From NCBI GenBank assembly GCA_964019335.1, contig OZ025719.1, forward strand, positions 417,950 through 481,949: a stretch of DNA of 64,000 bases, read 5' to 3'. The notes below the pieces were generated by a model, which was not told the DNA's origin, did no database searches, and saw only the letters and a program-made list of their open reading frames with translations. Position 1 is the first letter of the stretch; every line of letters starts with the position of its first letter. Below are positions 18,491 to 28,707 of this stretch, one piece after another. This DNA comes from Diplonema japonicum (taxonomy: Eukaryota; Euglenozoa; Diplonemea; Diplonemida; Diplonemidae). A program made the position numbers and the translations under genes.

Positions 18491-20049
18491 ACGTCAACAT
18501 CAATTCGCCGAATTAATCATACCAAACCCAGTACCGTGTTCAGTAAAGACTCGCGCATTGCGCCGCTACAAGCAGGCAGCAGCGAAGCCACACTTAGCAC
18601 CTAAATTCTTTTCGAGAGCAGCTCATCATTAAATAAAATGCAGTATTGAATAAAATCAGAGCATGATTTCAGGCTATCTGATTTTCATTTAATAAATAGC
18701 TATTAAATTTTTATTGTTCTTTTGGTTTTGCTTCTTTTTTTTTTTTTTTATTCGTCTTCCTCCCATGGCTGGTCTCAACCAACGATTACGGTTTATTTGT
18801 GGGACAGGAAGAAAAGCTGCCCAAGAAGGGAAGCATTGACTGATAGAAACCCAGCCCTCTGCAATATTCTTTTTTTTCTCCGCAGAAGAACTCATCAAAA
18901 TGCTGATTCACAAAAAACCGTGGGTTCCGTGGGCTGTGCTGTCAGAGGCCTTTTGCACTTTCGTTGCCTCGAGCAGAAAAGGAAGGGAAAGAGGGAAAAG
19001 AGGACAGCAAAAGTGGTTTTATTTTATGTTGATTCGCTCAGCGTTGAGCTTAGAGCTTTGGATTGTATTTCTAAAAAGAAAAAATGTTTTTTTTTTATTC
19101 TTATTCTTCGTTTGGCTTTTTTTTTGAATTGCAAACCGTTTTTTTTTTATTATTATTATTTTTTTTTTTAGGTCTGTTTTTCTTTCTTTTTTTTTTTTCT
19201 CCCAGGGTCTTCATTTGCCCTTTGGGTGTGTGCAAAATCCTTTCTTCGTCCTCTTCTTTTCTAAACTTTTTTTTATTTAGAGCCTCAGGCTAGAGTCTCT
19301 TTCGCGCTGGTGGCATTTCTTTAACAGACCGAATGCCTTGCCAGAAAAGGGAATAGCGCGCACGGTCCTCGTGCCTACTTTAACCTCTTTCTGTTTCTTT
19401 TAGACCCCCCCCCCCTCCCCACCTTCAATCTCCTGTAGATAGATTGCGTACTCCTTCATTGTGATACCAATTGGATTGCCAGGTTATTGTATTCCATCCC
19501 CTCCTGACCCCTCATTTTGCGTGGCCTTGTGTCCTACTCACCATATCTCTAAAACCCTCAAACACCCTTTCAATCCTTGCAATATCAATTTTTATTTTCC
19601 CGCGTCCGCTGGTTACTTGCGTCCTGTTGAAGAGTAGACGGGTCACTGTGGTTGCCTCTTCCTCATCATTTGCTGGTTAATTTTGCGAACAAGGACCACA
19701 ACCCATAGCATCCAGGGCTGTTGAGGTTGACAACGACAGAGGAGTAGTTCAGAGACGGCAGGCTGTCTCGGACGGCTCCTTCCCACCAGTCATCTTTCCA
19801 GCCGGAAATTCCCCGTGAAACCCCTGTTGAGCCCATGGACTTGGCTTTTACGGGTTTTAGATATGGGTCGTTAAAAAAGGGGGAAAGTTTTTATTCTTTT
19901 ATCTATCAGTGCCTTTTGATCCTTTTCTCCTATTTCTTTCTTTTTTTTTTTTTTCGAGTTTACGAAAGAAAACCCACAAAAAAAAAGTAAAAATAGGATC
20001 CCTTTTTTTTTTGTTGTCTCCACGACAATAGAAAGAAAGGAAGAACAAG
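18491..20049. other. Gene-poor spacer with T-rich tracts
   Basis: An imperfect inverted pair, TTGAATAAAATCAGA (18646-18660) and TCTGATTTTCATTTAA (18677-18692), may mark the right side of the palindrome-rich element. The remainder is T-rich, with ORFs that are translations of homopolymers. 19310-19860 has more even composition but no credible coding frame. Confidence 0.55.
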
Positions 20050-21522
20050 ATGGAAGAGGAAGGCAAGGAGACGTTCCTGCCAGTAGCAACGGACCTGCTC
20101 ATCGACATGCTAGTGAGAGAAGGGGGAGGAAAGGAGTGGGAAGACATGGCGGAAGGGTTGCGCATAGTGGTGGGCGTGTACTATGACAGAATAGCACACA
20201 GGATAAGAAAGGCAATGGAAGGGGCAGAGTGCCACCCGAGTGACCTTATACAAGATATGTTGCAGCTCTTCACAGCAGCGCAGTACGGCCCCCTTACCGA
20301 GGCAATGTACAAAGATGCTGAGCAAGGACAGTACAGTTTCAAGTTCCCCTGCGACATTCTGTGGGACTCACTTGACACCACCGCCTTGACCACATACTAC
20401 AGGACGCATCTTGGTGGTGCCTATCTGGACGGCACTCTACCACCGCAATTCAGCAAACACCTTCTTGTCCTTGTTCGAGGTGCTTCTCAAGAACAAGAGA
20501 CGTCCCTCTTCATCACCGAGAAGATCAATCTCCTCATCGAAGTCATTTGGGCTAAGCTACTTGCCAAGATCGGCGTCCTGAAGCCCGACACCACTGCAGC
20601 CCGCCATGTGGCGCACCGCACGTCGCTGGAAGACATCTGCCGCAAGGAAGGCGTCCTCAACGTCTTCCTCAAGAAGATCACCATTTCAGTATGCTGCTGA
20701 CGGAGCATAGTATTTTTCAACAGGAGCCCACCTTCAAGCGTGTCATAGTCGTGCACTTCCCTAAAGAAGAGAAGCAAGCCGAAGAGAACAAGGACACCTC
20801 GTCCTTGAGGAACAGAAAGGAAAGCGCAAGCTCTCCCGAAGCATCCACCACTACAGGGCACGGGAGTGCACACGTGTCGCTGTACGCCAACGTGCCGGTA
20901 TGATGGGGTGCACTACCACATGACACTACAGTACGGCGATCTGGAAGGGGCGTTTCCTTTTAAAGATGTTCACCTGCGTCCGCTGGACAAGCTGACTGTG
21001 GTGGGAATGGGCCTTGCTGCGGTGGTCGTCATTCTGATGACGCTGCAGAGTCTTTGGGAAGGCGAACAGGATGGCAGCGGCCTGATGCTGATGCAGATAT
21101 TCCTTGTAGTTGTTCTGAAGCAGGTGAGCACTCTGTTCACTACATACACAAACCTGCGCACGGCATACATGCGTGAGGTGCACGAGTGGGTGCAGCAGCA
21201 CAACACTGCAGTCGGCATGCCTGTCGTGTCTCAGCTCATTGATGACGTCAAGGCGCAGGAGGTCAAGGAACTCATGCTCGCCTACTTCTTCCTCTGGAAA
21301 CAAGGCCCTTCCTCATCTGATACCCTCGACAGAGTCATCGAGGCCTTCCTCCTTCGGAAGCTTGGTCTGAGCCTCAACTTCGACATCGAAGACGCACTCA
21401 ACAAACTGACAGCACTCAAGATTGCCAGCAAGACAGACAACGTGTTCCAGATTACCCAAACCCCCCAGCAATGGACGACTGCTGTGCCAACAGCACACCT
21501 AGCGAAGCTCCAGCTGAAGTAA
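20050..21522 (+). CDS. TMEM143/DUF3754 family membrane protein, 467 aa, 3 exons
   Basis: Splicing joins 20050-20688, 20724-20897 and 20932-21522. Introns of 35 and 34 bp both start GTATG, and all junctions are phase 0. Across the second junction the protein reads YANVPYGDLEGAFPFKDV, which fits the DUF3754 pattern of an 'lYknVP..DLE..fP' block. A hydrophobic segment (KLTVVGMGLAAVVVILMTL) follows, and then VKAQEVKELMLAYFFLW, LDRVIEAFLLRKLGL and FDIEDALNKLTAL, all characteristic of the family C-terminus. Length agrees with human TMEM143 (about 460). The family is associated with mitochondria or chloroplasts but its biochemical role is unknown. Its 3' flank holds a dispersed repeat copy (21611-21657). 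Confidence 0.85.
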
Positions 21523-21610
21523 CTTTGTTGTATAATCCTTTTTTTTCTCACACGGCGAAAACAGAACTTGAGCATTCCCTCGTGGCTATAGGACAACAAA
21601 CGCCCTTGCC

Positions 21611-21657
21611 AAGGGTGGTGCTCAAGCGGGGCTTGCTCTTTAATATCGCCTTTCTTC
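21611..21657 (+). repeat. Dispersed repeat, copy 1 (3' part)
   Basis: This 47-bp stretch matches 34042-34088 at 39 of 47 positions (shared AAGGGTGGT, CTCAAG, ATCGCCTTT). A more diverged relative lies at 59121-59165. The family is intergenic and always in + orientation here. Confidence 0.75.
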
Positions 21658-21714
21658 TTTATTGTGAACATTGTAGTTTATTACACTACAGTGCATCTAT
21701 CTCAGGCTGCTGTC

Positions 21715-22763
21715 ATGTTGTTCAGTGACACGAACCTGAGCAGTGGCAACGGTATGCATCGCACATCAAGTGACACCGCACAGACCCGCTGTGGCACAGG
21801 ATAGCGACCTTCACCACCAACAAAGAGGCTGAGAAGTACTGCTCTGGCCTCCCTGACGTGGTGAAGGACAAGAGCGGCGGGCAGTACACGTGTCTGGAGT
21901 GCAAGTCTAAGATCCGTATAGAAGGTATAGAGAACAAACATACAGAGAAAGGAACCGCTTGGAGAGTGGAGCGAGAGGCCCTATGCACGTGCAACAGGAG
22001 GAAGGCCAGTGGAAAGTTCACGTGCACACACAAAGGGTGCGGGAAGGTGTTCACGTTCAAGACAAACATGAAGAGACACCTGAAAACACACGACAAGCCA
22101 GCAGCACCGAAAAAAGAGTTCAAGTGCACGCACCTCAGTTGCGACAAGGTCTATAGCACAAAGAACGCCGTCCGTGACCACATGAAGAGGGTGCATGCGG
22201 ACAGTTTGCTGCACACGTGCAAAGCGTGCGGGTACAGTACAAAGATAAAATGGCATCTGACACGACACATAAAAACATCATCTGTCTGCAGTGAGAAGCT
22301 GGGCAAGAAGACACCGCAGCGAGTGCCTCCTGTTACGGCACATACAACAGACACGCCTGCCTCCCCACCCCCTTCCGAAGGTGAACCGGTAGTCACGAAG
22401 GGCCAAAGGCCTTCTTTCACTGTAGGGGACTTCAACTGCAAGTGTGGGTGGACAGCGATTGCTTCCTTTTCGAGAAACTGGCACACGTGCGCTGGGGGCG
22501 CTGGGGTGAAGCCCGTGTCCCCTGAAGAAAAGGCCCAAGCAACACTCAAGGATTTGGAAGAAAAGGGCGTCTTGGGCAGCCACTATGTAACACCCCCCTT
22601 GCGGCCAATGATGCCAGCTAAGCGCAGAAAGCTCGCAGCTGACACAGACACAGAAAGTGAGATGGAACGCCCGAACTTGTTCAGCTTCCGGACGCAGCAA
22701 AAGGCTGGCACGTGGCAGAAGGCAAGGGACAAGAAGGCACTCCTCGCATCTGTGTGTGGCTAA
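21715..22763 (+). CDS. C2H2 zinc-finger protein, 338 aa, 2 exons
   Basis: Exon 1 (21715-21751) encodes only 12 residues plus one base. After a 32-bp intron (21752-21783, GTATGC...ACAG), exon 2 gives DPLWHRIATFTTNKEAEKYC and the fingers. A first Cys-rich segment (YTCLECKSKI) is followed by three C2H2 fingers: CTHKGCGKVF...H-x3-H, CTHLSCDKVY...H-x4-H and CKACGYSTKI...H-x3-H. A final degenerate Cys/His unit (FNCKCGWTAIASFSRNWHTC) lies near residue 240. This is a nucleic-acid-binding protein, possibly a transcription factor. It ends 170 bp before the 5S rRNA gene. TFIIIA, the 5S factor, is also a C2H2 protein but has about nine fingers, so identity with TFIIIA is not supported. Confidence 0.82.
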
Positions 22764-22932
22764 CCACCACTTGTTACATAATAATTATATCCACCGGAAC
22801 CAGAGTACAATAGGAAGAAACGAAAAGGAAAAAAGAAAGTTGTCGCAGCAAAACAAAAGAAAAAAAAACGCTATTACTTTTTTTGTATCAATTTTTCATT
22901 TTTTTTTTCTTCAAAGTTCTTCCCCACCCTCT

Positions 22933-23053
22933 GGATGCGGCCATACTCTGGTGGTAAAACACCCCATCCCGCCTGATTTGGGAAGTTAAGCACCAGCAGG
23001 CCAGGTTAGTACTGCGGTGAGTGATCACGTGGGAAGCCCTGGTGCTGCATCCT
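22933..23053 (+). rRNA. 5S ribosomal RNA
   Basis: The 121-base sequence starts GGATGCGGCCATAC and ends GCTGCATCC, so the ends pair as helix I (GGATGC with GCATCC). Internal conserved words are CCCATCCC, GGAAGTTAAGCACC (loop and A-box region) and GGTTAGTACTGCGGTGAGTG (C-box region). Length and order match eukaryotic 5S rRNA, transcribed by RNA polymerase III from internal promoters. A T-rich stretch follows at about 23069-23080 and could terminate transcription. It is a lone copy between protein genes, not in a tandem array within this window. The GTGAGTGATCACGTGGGAA region recalls euglenozoan 5S sequences. Confidence 0.93.
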
Positions 23054-23128
23054 TGCTCCTCTTACCTTCCCCCTTTATTTTTTTATGTTGTTGTTCTGAA
23101 GTTTCTATCTTATAACTAGCCGTGAGAG

Positions 23129-23734
23129 ATGTCGACATTCGTGAAAGATTCGTTCGAGGGGCTGCTGGAAGGCCATGAGAGTGGTGCTGTGAAGGTGGCG
23201 TACAAGTTCGCGATGTTCACGATTGTGGTGCTGACGTTGGTAGGCTGCATCTTGCCCATGGTGGCTCCGGAGACGTGCGGTGTGCCGTACATCCTGTCAG
23301 CGTGCTTGGTGTGCATGCTGTTGCTTGTCCTGACGATGATTAGATGGCACAGGGTGGATGGTATTTCTTTGGGGGGGAAAGAAAAAAAAAAATGCAGGAA
23401 GGGACGCGAAGAATAAGAAGCTCATCTACTGCTTCATGCTTGTGCTGTTCTTGCTCGATATTTACAGCATCACACTGCATGGTGTGTGGGTGGTTAAGAA
23501 AGAAGGGGGGTAAAAAAATACATTTTTCACGCAGAAGTCGTTCCCGACACCTCTTGCCCTGCAGCGCCTCCCACCCCCACCCCTGCGCCTCCCTGCATCC
23601 AGCCCTGCCTTAGGATGCCCACCAACGACCAGTGCCTCTTCAGCGTACACAGCTGCTTTGAAGGCCCACCGATCCGGAACTGCTCTGTGCCCACTCCTCA
23701 CCCCACCCCTGCGCCTACCACCCCACCACGCTAG
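23129..23734 (+). CDS. Membrane protein with Cys/Pro-rich tail, 171 aa, 3 exons
   Basis: Joined from 23129-23360, 23398-23481 and 23535-23734 with introns of 37 and 53 bp (both junctions phase 1). The second intron starts GTGTG, not GTATG. Exon 1 has two transmembrane segments (about FAMFTIVVLTLVGCILPMV and ILSACLVCMLLLVLTMI). Exon 2 supplies a third (KKLIYCFMLVLFLLDIYSI). Exon 3 is a Pro-rich tail with about six cysteines, probably outside the cytoplasm. No family is recognised. The splice model is supported because each exon keeps the frame and adds a coherent segment ending in TAG at 23732-23734. The gene starts 76 bp after the 5S gene. Confidence 0.7.
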
Positions 23735-24607
23735 AGCGTGGTCGGTCATGGGGTGAGTATTCTGAATTCTTTGTAGCGATAAAAGAAATATCATCTTCAT
23801 TTTTTTTTTTGTTTTTTTTTTTTTTTTAAACGGAATTTCTTTTAAAAAAAAAAATGAACGGACCAATGAACGGTTTTTGTTTTTTTTTAAACGGAATTTC
23901 TGGAAAAAAAAAATAATCCGTGTGTCATGTTATATTTAAACAAAAAAGCAGGAAGGGGGGAACAGAACACCCAAAAAGAAAAAAACCGTCTATTTTTGTT
24001 GGTGTGTTCAGAAGAAAATGGGGGTGGGGGGGACAAAGGGGGGGTAATAAACATATGAAAAGAAAAAAAAAAGAATCGGGGGAAGGGGAAGAAATAACTA
24101 CTTCGAAAGCTTGTTCGCTTTGTCATTTACCCATTCTCATCACTCTGCAGGAAAGGGGAGCGAGTAGGCGGTCGATTTCTTTTTTTTTTTTTGAAGGCCC
24201 TTTGCCTCAGTAAGCTGCCGTGTCCCTCTCTTCTTATGGACGTGTCCCCCTCCCCTTTCTTAAGTTAGTTCAAGCTAAAAACTTCCCTATATATTTGAGG
24301 TAAAGTGAAGGTTACTTCCCCCTGTCGAGCCTCACCTTAGTTATTATTCTCGTTCTTCTTCTTGTTCTTTTTTTTTTTTTTTTTTTTTGTACTATTTTTT
24401 TTCTCTCTTTTTCTTCGTGACAATCCGTTCTATTTTTTCTTTCTTTTTTTTTTTCTTCTTGCATTTCATTCATTGACGTGAGCGTGAACTTTCTTTTTTT
24501 TTTTCGTGATAATTTATTTGTTGTTTTTATTTTTCCCTTCTTTTTCTTTGATGTTCACACCCACCACAGCGACCACACCGCCGTCGATGCCATAGCAAGC
24601 AGAAAAG
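23735..24607. other. Low-complexity intergenic spacer
   Basis: Runs of T, A and G dominate, including a T run at about 24369-24388. A pair of near-identical stretches (AAACGGAATTTCT near 23828 and 23888) suggests local duplication. No gene is seen. Confidence 0.6.
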
Positions 24608-25174
24608 ATGTGGGTTGGAATGATAGTTAAATTCTCATGCGTTTCCGCGGCATTTGCGGGGATATACGACGCGGTGTCACAAACGGTGGAGCACCTAACA
24701 GAGGAGAAGGAAGAGGGGGACGACAAGGAATGGTACGACGCGGGGAGGACGAAGCGCTACATGTGCGTCCACGCACTGTGGAACGGACCTTACCACGTAC
24801 CAAAGCTTTTGATCATTATGCACGTGGTGCCTGGGGTTGGTCTCACAGCTGCCATTTACCGCACGCTCCTCGCAGACCTCCTCTTCTCGCCCATTGAGTC
24901 TGTGGGTGTTCTTTCCTTCACTCAAATCGCAAAAGACGACTACACCACCGACAATGTCGCAACAAAGCTCTATTCACACCTTCTCCCGTACCAGCTTGTC
25001 AAGTGGACTGCCCACGTCCCCGCTCACTTCCTCACATTCATGTCCACCACCGACGCCTTCTCCGCCTACGTCGTGTCGCTTCTTTACAAATCAGGTGCCG
25101 AGGTCTTCCTGTCGTACATCACAGCACGCGACGTGAGGCGGGTTAAAGAAGAGCTTACACAGCCCACTACTTAG
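24608..25174 (+). CDS. Mpv17/PMP22-like membrane protein, 188 aa
   Basis: A divergent member of the Mpv17/PMP22/Sym1 family, small four-helix proteins of peroxisomal or inner mitochondrial membranes linked to membrane permeability. Family features in order: an N-terminal helix ending in GIYDAVSQTVEH (family 'GD...Q'), DAGRTKRY ('D..RT.R'), a GPYH motif in HALWNGPYHV ('GP..H'), LLADLLFSPIESV ('DQ....P') and a last amphipathic pair with VKWTAHVPAHFLTF ('W..WP..Q..NF'). Several hallmark residues are changed, so it is a distant relative. ATG 24608 is preceded by AAG only, with no clear YAG within 10 nt. It is a single exon. Confidence 0.7.
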   Translation: MWVGMIVKFSCVSAAFAGIYDAVSQTVEHLTEEKEEGDDKEWYDAGRTKRYMCVHALWNGPYHVPKLLIIMHVVPGVGLTAAIYRTLLADLLFSPIESVGVLSFTQIAKDDYTTDNVATKLYSHLLPYQLVKWTAHVPAHFLTFMSTTDAFSAYVVSLLYKSGAEVFLSYITARDVRRVKEELTQPTT

Positions 25175-25189
25175 ATTACACAGCGTAGT

Positions 25190-25190
<1 letters not shown>

Positions 25191-25220
<30 letters not shown>
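25191..25220. repeat. Homopolymer of 30 T
   Basis: An uninterrupted T run between the Mpv17-like gene and the next start codon. It could act as a polypyrimidine tract for splicing to AAAG (25221-25224), but its length may vary or be affected by sequencing. Confidence 0.85.
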
Positions 25221-25225
<5 letters not shown>

Positions 25226-25258
25226 AGAGAAAACGGTGATTACCGCGCAACAGGGAAC

Positions 25259-27639
25259 ATGGAGGGTACGGAGGACCCGAAGGTGTTCTTCAAGGACAGC
25301 CTTGAGGCGGACCCCCTCCCGCTGCCCGAGCATGACGCCGCGTCTATAAAGGACTTCATCAAAAAATGCCAGGAGCTTGCGGAGTCTCGTGCACAAGAGA
25401 TGGAGGTGAAGGACCTTGTCGACGATGTGCTGGGGTGGCGGGTGACTGTGCCTGTGGCCGTGGAAAACCCAATGGACGGCAGTTATCGAAAAGAGGCACT
25501 GTGGTTCGCAGACACCTGCAAGGACTACATCGCAGAAGGGAATGCGTGTTGGGAACGGCTGAAGAGCGAGTACACCGAGAACAAATGGCACGAGTGCCCT
25601 ATCCTGGACTGCGCCACCGACCTCGTCATCGATCACATTGTGCCTCTCACGTTGCTCGAAGAGAAGCTACAGATCGTGACAGGCTGCCTGAATCAGTCCA
25701 GCGCTCTCTACATCGAGAAGGACATGGGATGCTTTTTCACTAGGTACGAGGATAGCCACTACCTTCCTCGCAAGTGGTTAGTGGCAGAGCTTTCGAGGTG
25801 TTCAGTAAACTTGATGTTCATGTGCTCGAAGCATTGCCAAGAAGTGGCTTGGAAGCAAAGCTTTTTGGATGCACACCCTAGCGAAAGGTTTGTGGACACC
25901 GGCTTGGTGCAGAAGCACAAGATGCAGTGGGTGACAGCCGTGCGGAAGGGGACGGAAAACGCCCCGAAAAAGGACTACCCGTTCAAGAAGACGGATCTCA
26001 AGAAGCTTAAGGAGTGCTTCGCTAACCTCGACGAGCAGGCCGTGCTGCTCAAGATGGAACAGCATTACAACACGCGCGACGACAGGAACTTTATTGCTGA
26101 CATGGTGGTGCTAAAGGAGAATAACATACAGCTGCGGAAGAAGGTACCCACACTCCCACCCATATCTAATAGCCACACTGCAGGTCGATGATCTCAAAGC
26201 GGAGCTGCACAACAAAGAGCACTACAACGTGAAGCTGCGGGAGCTACTGAACGTCAAATCTATCGAAGCGAAGGAGTCGGTGTCAGCCGTCAAGAAAATA
26301 CAAGAGGAGAGGTACATTTGTCAACAATAAAAACTTGCACACCAGACGCCTTCGGAGCAAAGCTGAGGCGAAGGTCCTGCTGCTGGAGCAGCAGCTAAAA
26401 GACATGATGCACCAACTGGAAGACGAAAAGAGCTTGACTGCTAGAAGTGCCGAGAGCATCGTCATGACGTTGGTATGTAAACACTAATTTCTTTTTTGTA
26501 TCTTTCGCAGTCTCGGCAGCCGGCCACCCACAACAACGAGCTTCGCATCAGTGGTATTTCGTCAGTGGCAGCGCTTGCTGCAGCTGTCACCACTTACCAT
26601 GTTGTAAGCAGTGAAGAACGTCCCTCCGCTGCTTCGTTGGCACCTCAACTGACGTCTGCGGCAGTTGCTGTTCTAGCATTTTCTGCTGTCACCACGCAGC
26701 AAGGGCAGCCTGCTACTGCAGCACGCGGCACGAACACTGACCCTCTCATCACCCAGCACTTGTTCACGCCACAGATCAACGAGCTTCCCAGAGGACAGGA
26801 ATTGCTTCGTACACTGTGCGAAAAGGACTCCGAGATACATACCATGAGAAAGGACATCTTCGGCACGCGGGAACTAGAGGCAAAGTACAAGAAGTCAATC
26901 GACAGGCTGACACGACAATGCGAAGAGAGCAGCAAAGCTCTGAACGACTACAGGGTATGCACAACAATCTTGGTAACACAAACAGGGAAACACTGAGGAG
27001 TGGAAAGCGAACCAGGTTACGAAGACGGAAGCGCTGCAGAACAGGGTGACGTCCTTGCGGGGGATGCTTACCACTGTGTGCCAGGAGCTGGTGAAGGCGA
27101 AGAAAGGGCAGGATCAGCGTGATCAAAGGTCGCTCCCTGTGGCGATACCAGGGACGTTAGAGAAGACGGTGAGCAGTGGGACCACACGGGCGAGCACTGA
27201 AGAACGGCAGAACACATCGTCGGCCACAGTGGCATCTTTCGCTACTGTGGTTGGATCACCGTCGAAGTGCAGTGTGGAGTCTGACTCAGAGGAGCCCTAC
27301 ATCGAGGGGCACTCTACGTCGCACCCAGACAAGAACAAGGCCAAGGCCAACACACTGATGAAGCGCTCAGAGACCTACCCCGCTGACTACGGGGATATGT
27401 CCCTAGCTTACGACATGCTGGTGTACATCAAGGACATCCAGAACAACCGCTCTACGTCCGTGCAGGTAGAGGAGGCAACCACTTACGCTGAGTTCTACAA
27501 GATGGCACGCGAGAAGATGCAGCTAGACACGTTCGACATTACATACGATGAAGGCAAAGTACTTCCATCCACCAACGAAAGCTTCAATAGCGACGGCCGG
27601 TTCACAGACGGCTTCGTCTTCGCCATTAAACACTTGTAG
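25259..27639 (+). CDS. Five-exon coiled-coil protein, 745 aa
   Basis: Joined from 25259-26143, 26184-26311, 26346-26472, 26511-26954 and 26986-27639. The four introns are 40, 34, 38 and 31 bp. All junctions keep one frame, giving 746 codons including the stop. Residues 1-250 include Cys/His pairs (HECPILDCATDLVIDH, CSKHCQEVAW) that could bind a metal. From about 270 to 400 it is a coiled coil (VDDLKAELHNKEHYNVKL to LLLEQQLKDMMHQLEDEKS). An Ala/Val/Thr-rich stretch follows and then further coiled coil. The last 80 residues (YDMLVYIKDIQ...FVFAIKHL) look like a compact alpha/beta domain. No family is recognised. Exons 2-5 are the intron-dense part of the window. Confidence 0.72.
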
Positions 27640-27689
27640 TAGTCAGTTCCCTTTAGCGGACCAATTTACAATAAGACACCTCAGGAAAG

Positions 27690-28262
27690 ATGACAAGGCG
27701 ACAGGCTAGCATCGAGAGGGCACAGACGACGAATTATACAAATACTCAATTACTGAAGTTGATTGGAACCCCGGAGTTCCAGGAATGGCAGAGGGAGCAA
27801 GGCAAAAACGAGTATCTTGAGTATGTTGTACAAAGCAACACCACCTAATAAAACAGGAGGACGACTGCTAATAAATTAAACGAGAGCAACACGAAGGCCT
27901 TGTCCATAGCTTGCCTTGTACTGTGCTTTATTAGTTTGTGGTGCAAATGGGGTAACGCCCTTGGATGGCATTTGCTAGGCGGGATATACACCAGCTTGTC
28001 TCTCATCGGCATGGTGGCAACTTTCGTTGCACAGTTGAGCAACGGCCTTCGCGACAAAGTTGCACTCCCGTGCTGCGCCTTTTTCGTGTCGCTTATGTAT
28101 CATTTAGATGTTTCGGAAGGCGTTGGTGCTGGCCCTGTGGTGGCCACCTGTGCTATCCTGCTTCGCGTTTTCATGAACACGACTTTGGTGCCAAAGCTCA
28201 GGAAGTCGTACTTTTCTTACTACCCACCCCGACCTTCAGCCCCCCTCCCCTCCTTAGATTAA
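27690..28262 (+). CDS. Small polytopic membrane protein, 178 aa, 2 exons
   Basis: Exon 1 (27690-27820) encodes a 43-residue hydrophilic head beginning MTRRQASIERAQTTNYTNTQ. A 36-bp intron (27821-27856, GTATGT...ACAG, phase 2) joins to exon 2 (27857-28262), which encodes three or four transmembrane helices (for example ALSIACLVLCFISLWCKW and LGGIYTSLSLIGMVATFVA). A Pro-rich end (YYPPRPSAPLPSLD) follows. The unspliced frame would stop after 52 codons, whereas splicing opens a full membrane protein, which supports the model. The start follows CACCTCAG (ends 27684). No family is recognised. Confidence 0.7.
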
Positions 28263-28323
28263 AATTGGGACAGTACTGCATTGAAGCTGCGCACCGCATA
28301 CGACGCATATAGATTACACAAAC

Positions 28324-28542
28324 ATGACCCTCTCACCCCATGGACACCCAGACAAGCAGCTCAACCCTGACCTTTACAGGTGCTGGCCTTACTCCTGCAA
28401 GGCTATCCATGAAGTGCGTCCTGGCCTGCAACGACTCAGCGGCATCGTTGAGGACCTTGACTGGAATAGGCTTACACACGATGCTGAGAAGAACAGCATA
28501 CAGAAGCACGCTGCAAACAAAGCTAAAAAGAAAGCAAAGTAG
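28324..28542 (+). CDS. Small basic protein, 72 aa
   Basis: A short gene between two confident ones. The peptide has a structured-looking body (NPDLYRCWPYSCKAIHEVRP, LSGIVEDLDWNRL) and a Lys/Ala-rich basic tail (KHAANKAKKKAK). Codon choice (AAG, GAC, GAG, CTC) agrees with neighbouring genes. No family is recognised. A second + frame from ATG 28340 to 28711 encodes 123 residues with two hydrophobic segments and overlaps this one. I prefer the 72-aa frame on composition, but either or neither could be used. Confidence 0.5.
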   Translation: MTLSPHGHPDKQLNPDLYRCWPYSCKAIHEVRPGLQRLSGIVEDLDWNRLTHDAEKNSIQKHAANKAKKKAK

Positions 28543-28707
28543 ATTGGCATGTGCTGTCTGCTTGCTAATTGCTGAGTCCATGGCACCTGCACTGGCCGAC
28601 AGTGCTGATTGCGTAGAAGCTAGAGCTGCCCTGCAGCGTGTAACACTAGTACTAGTCATTCTTTGCATGTCTATAACCTTGAAACACAATTACAGACGAA
28701 CAGATAA

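Noticed and set aside
18774-18800. CAACCAACGATT followed by GTTTATTTG, resembling part of a diplonemid spliced leader
   Set aside because: Only about 12 contiguous bases agree with what I recall of that leader. The middle of the leader and the downstream Sm-site and snRNA-like body are not visible. A chance match is likely.
18722-19293. Overlapping + frames rich in Phe and Lys
   Set aside because: They arise from T and A homopolymers and lack recognisable domains.
21715-22763. C2H2 gene beside 5S rRNA read as TFIIIA
   Set aside because: Only three clear fingers are present versus about nine in TFIIIA, and linkage to 5S is not a known TFIIIA feature.
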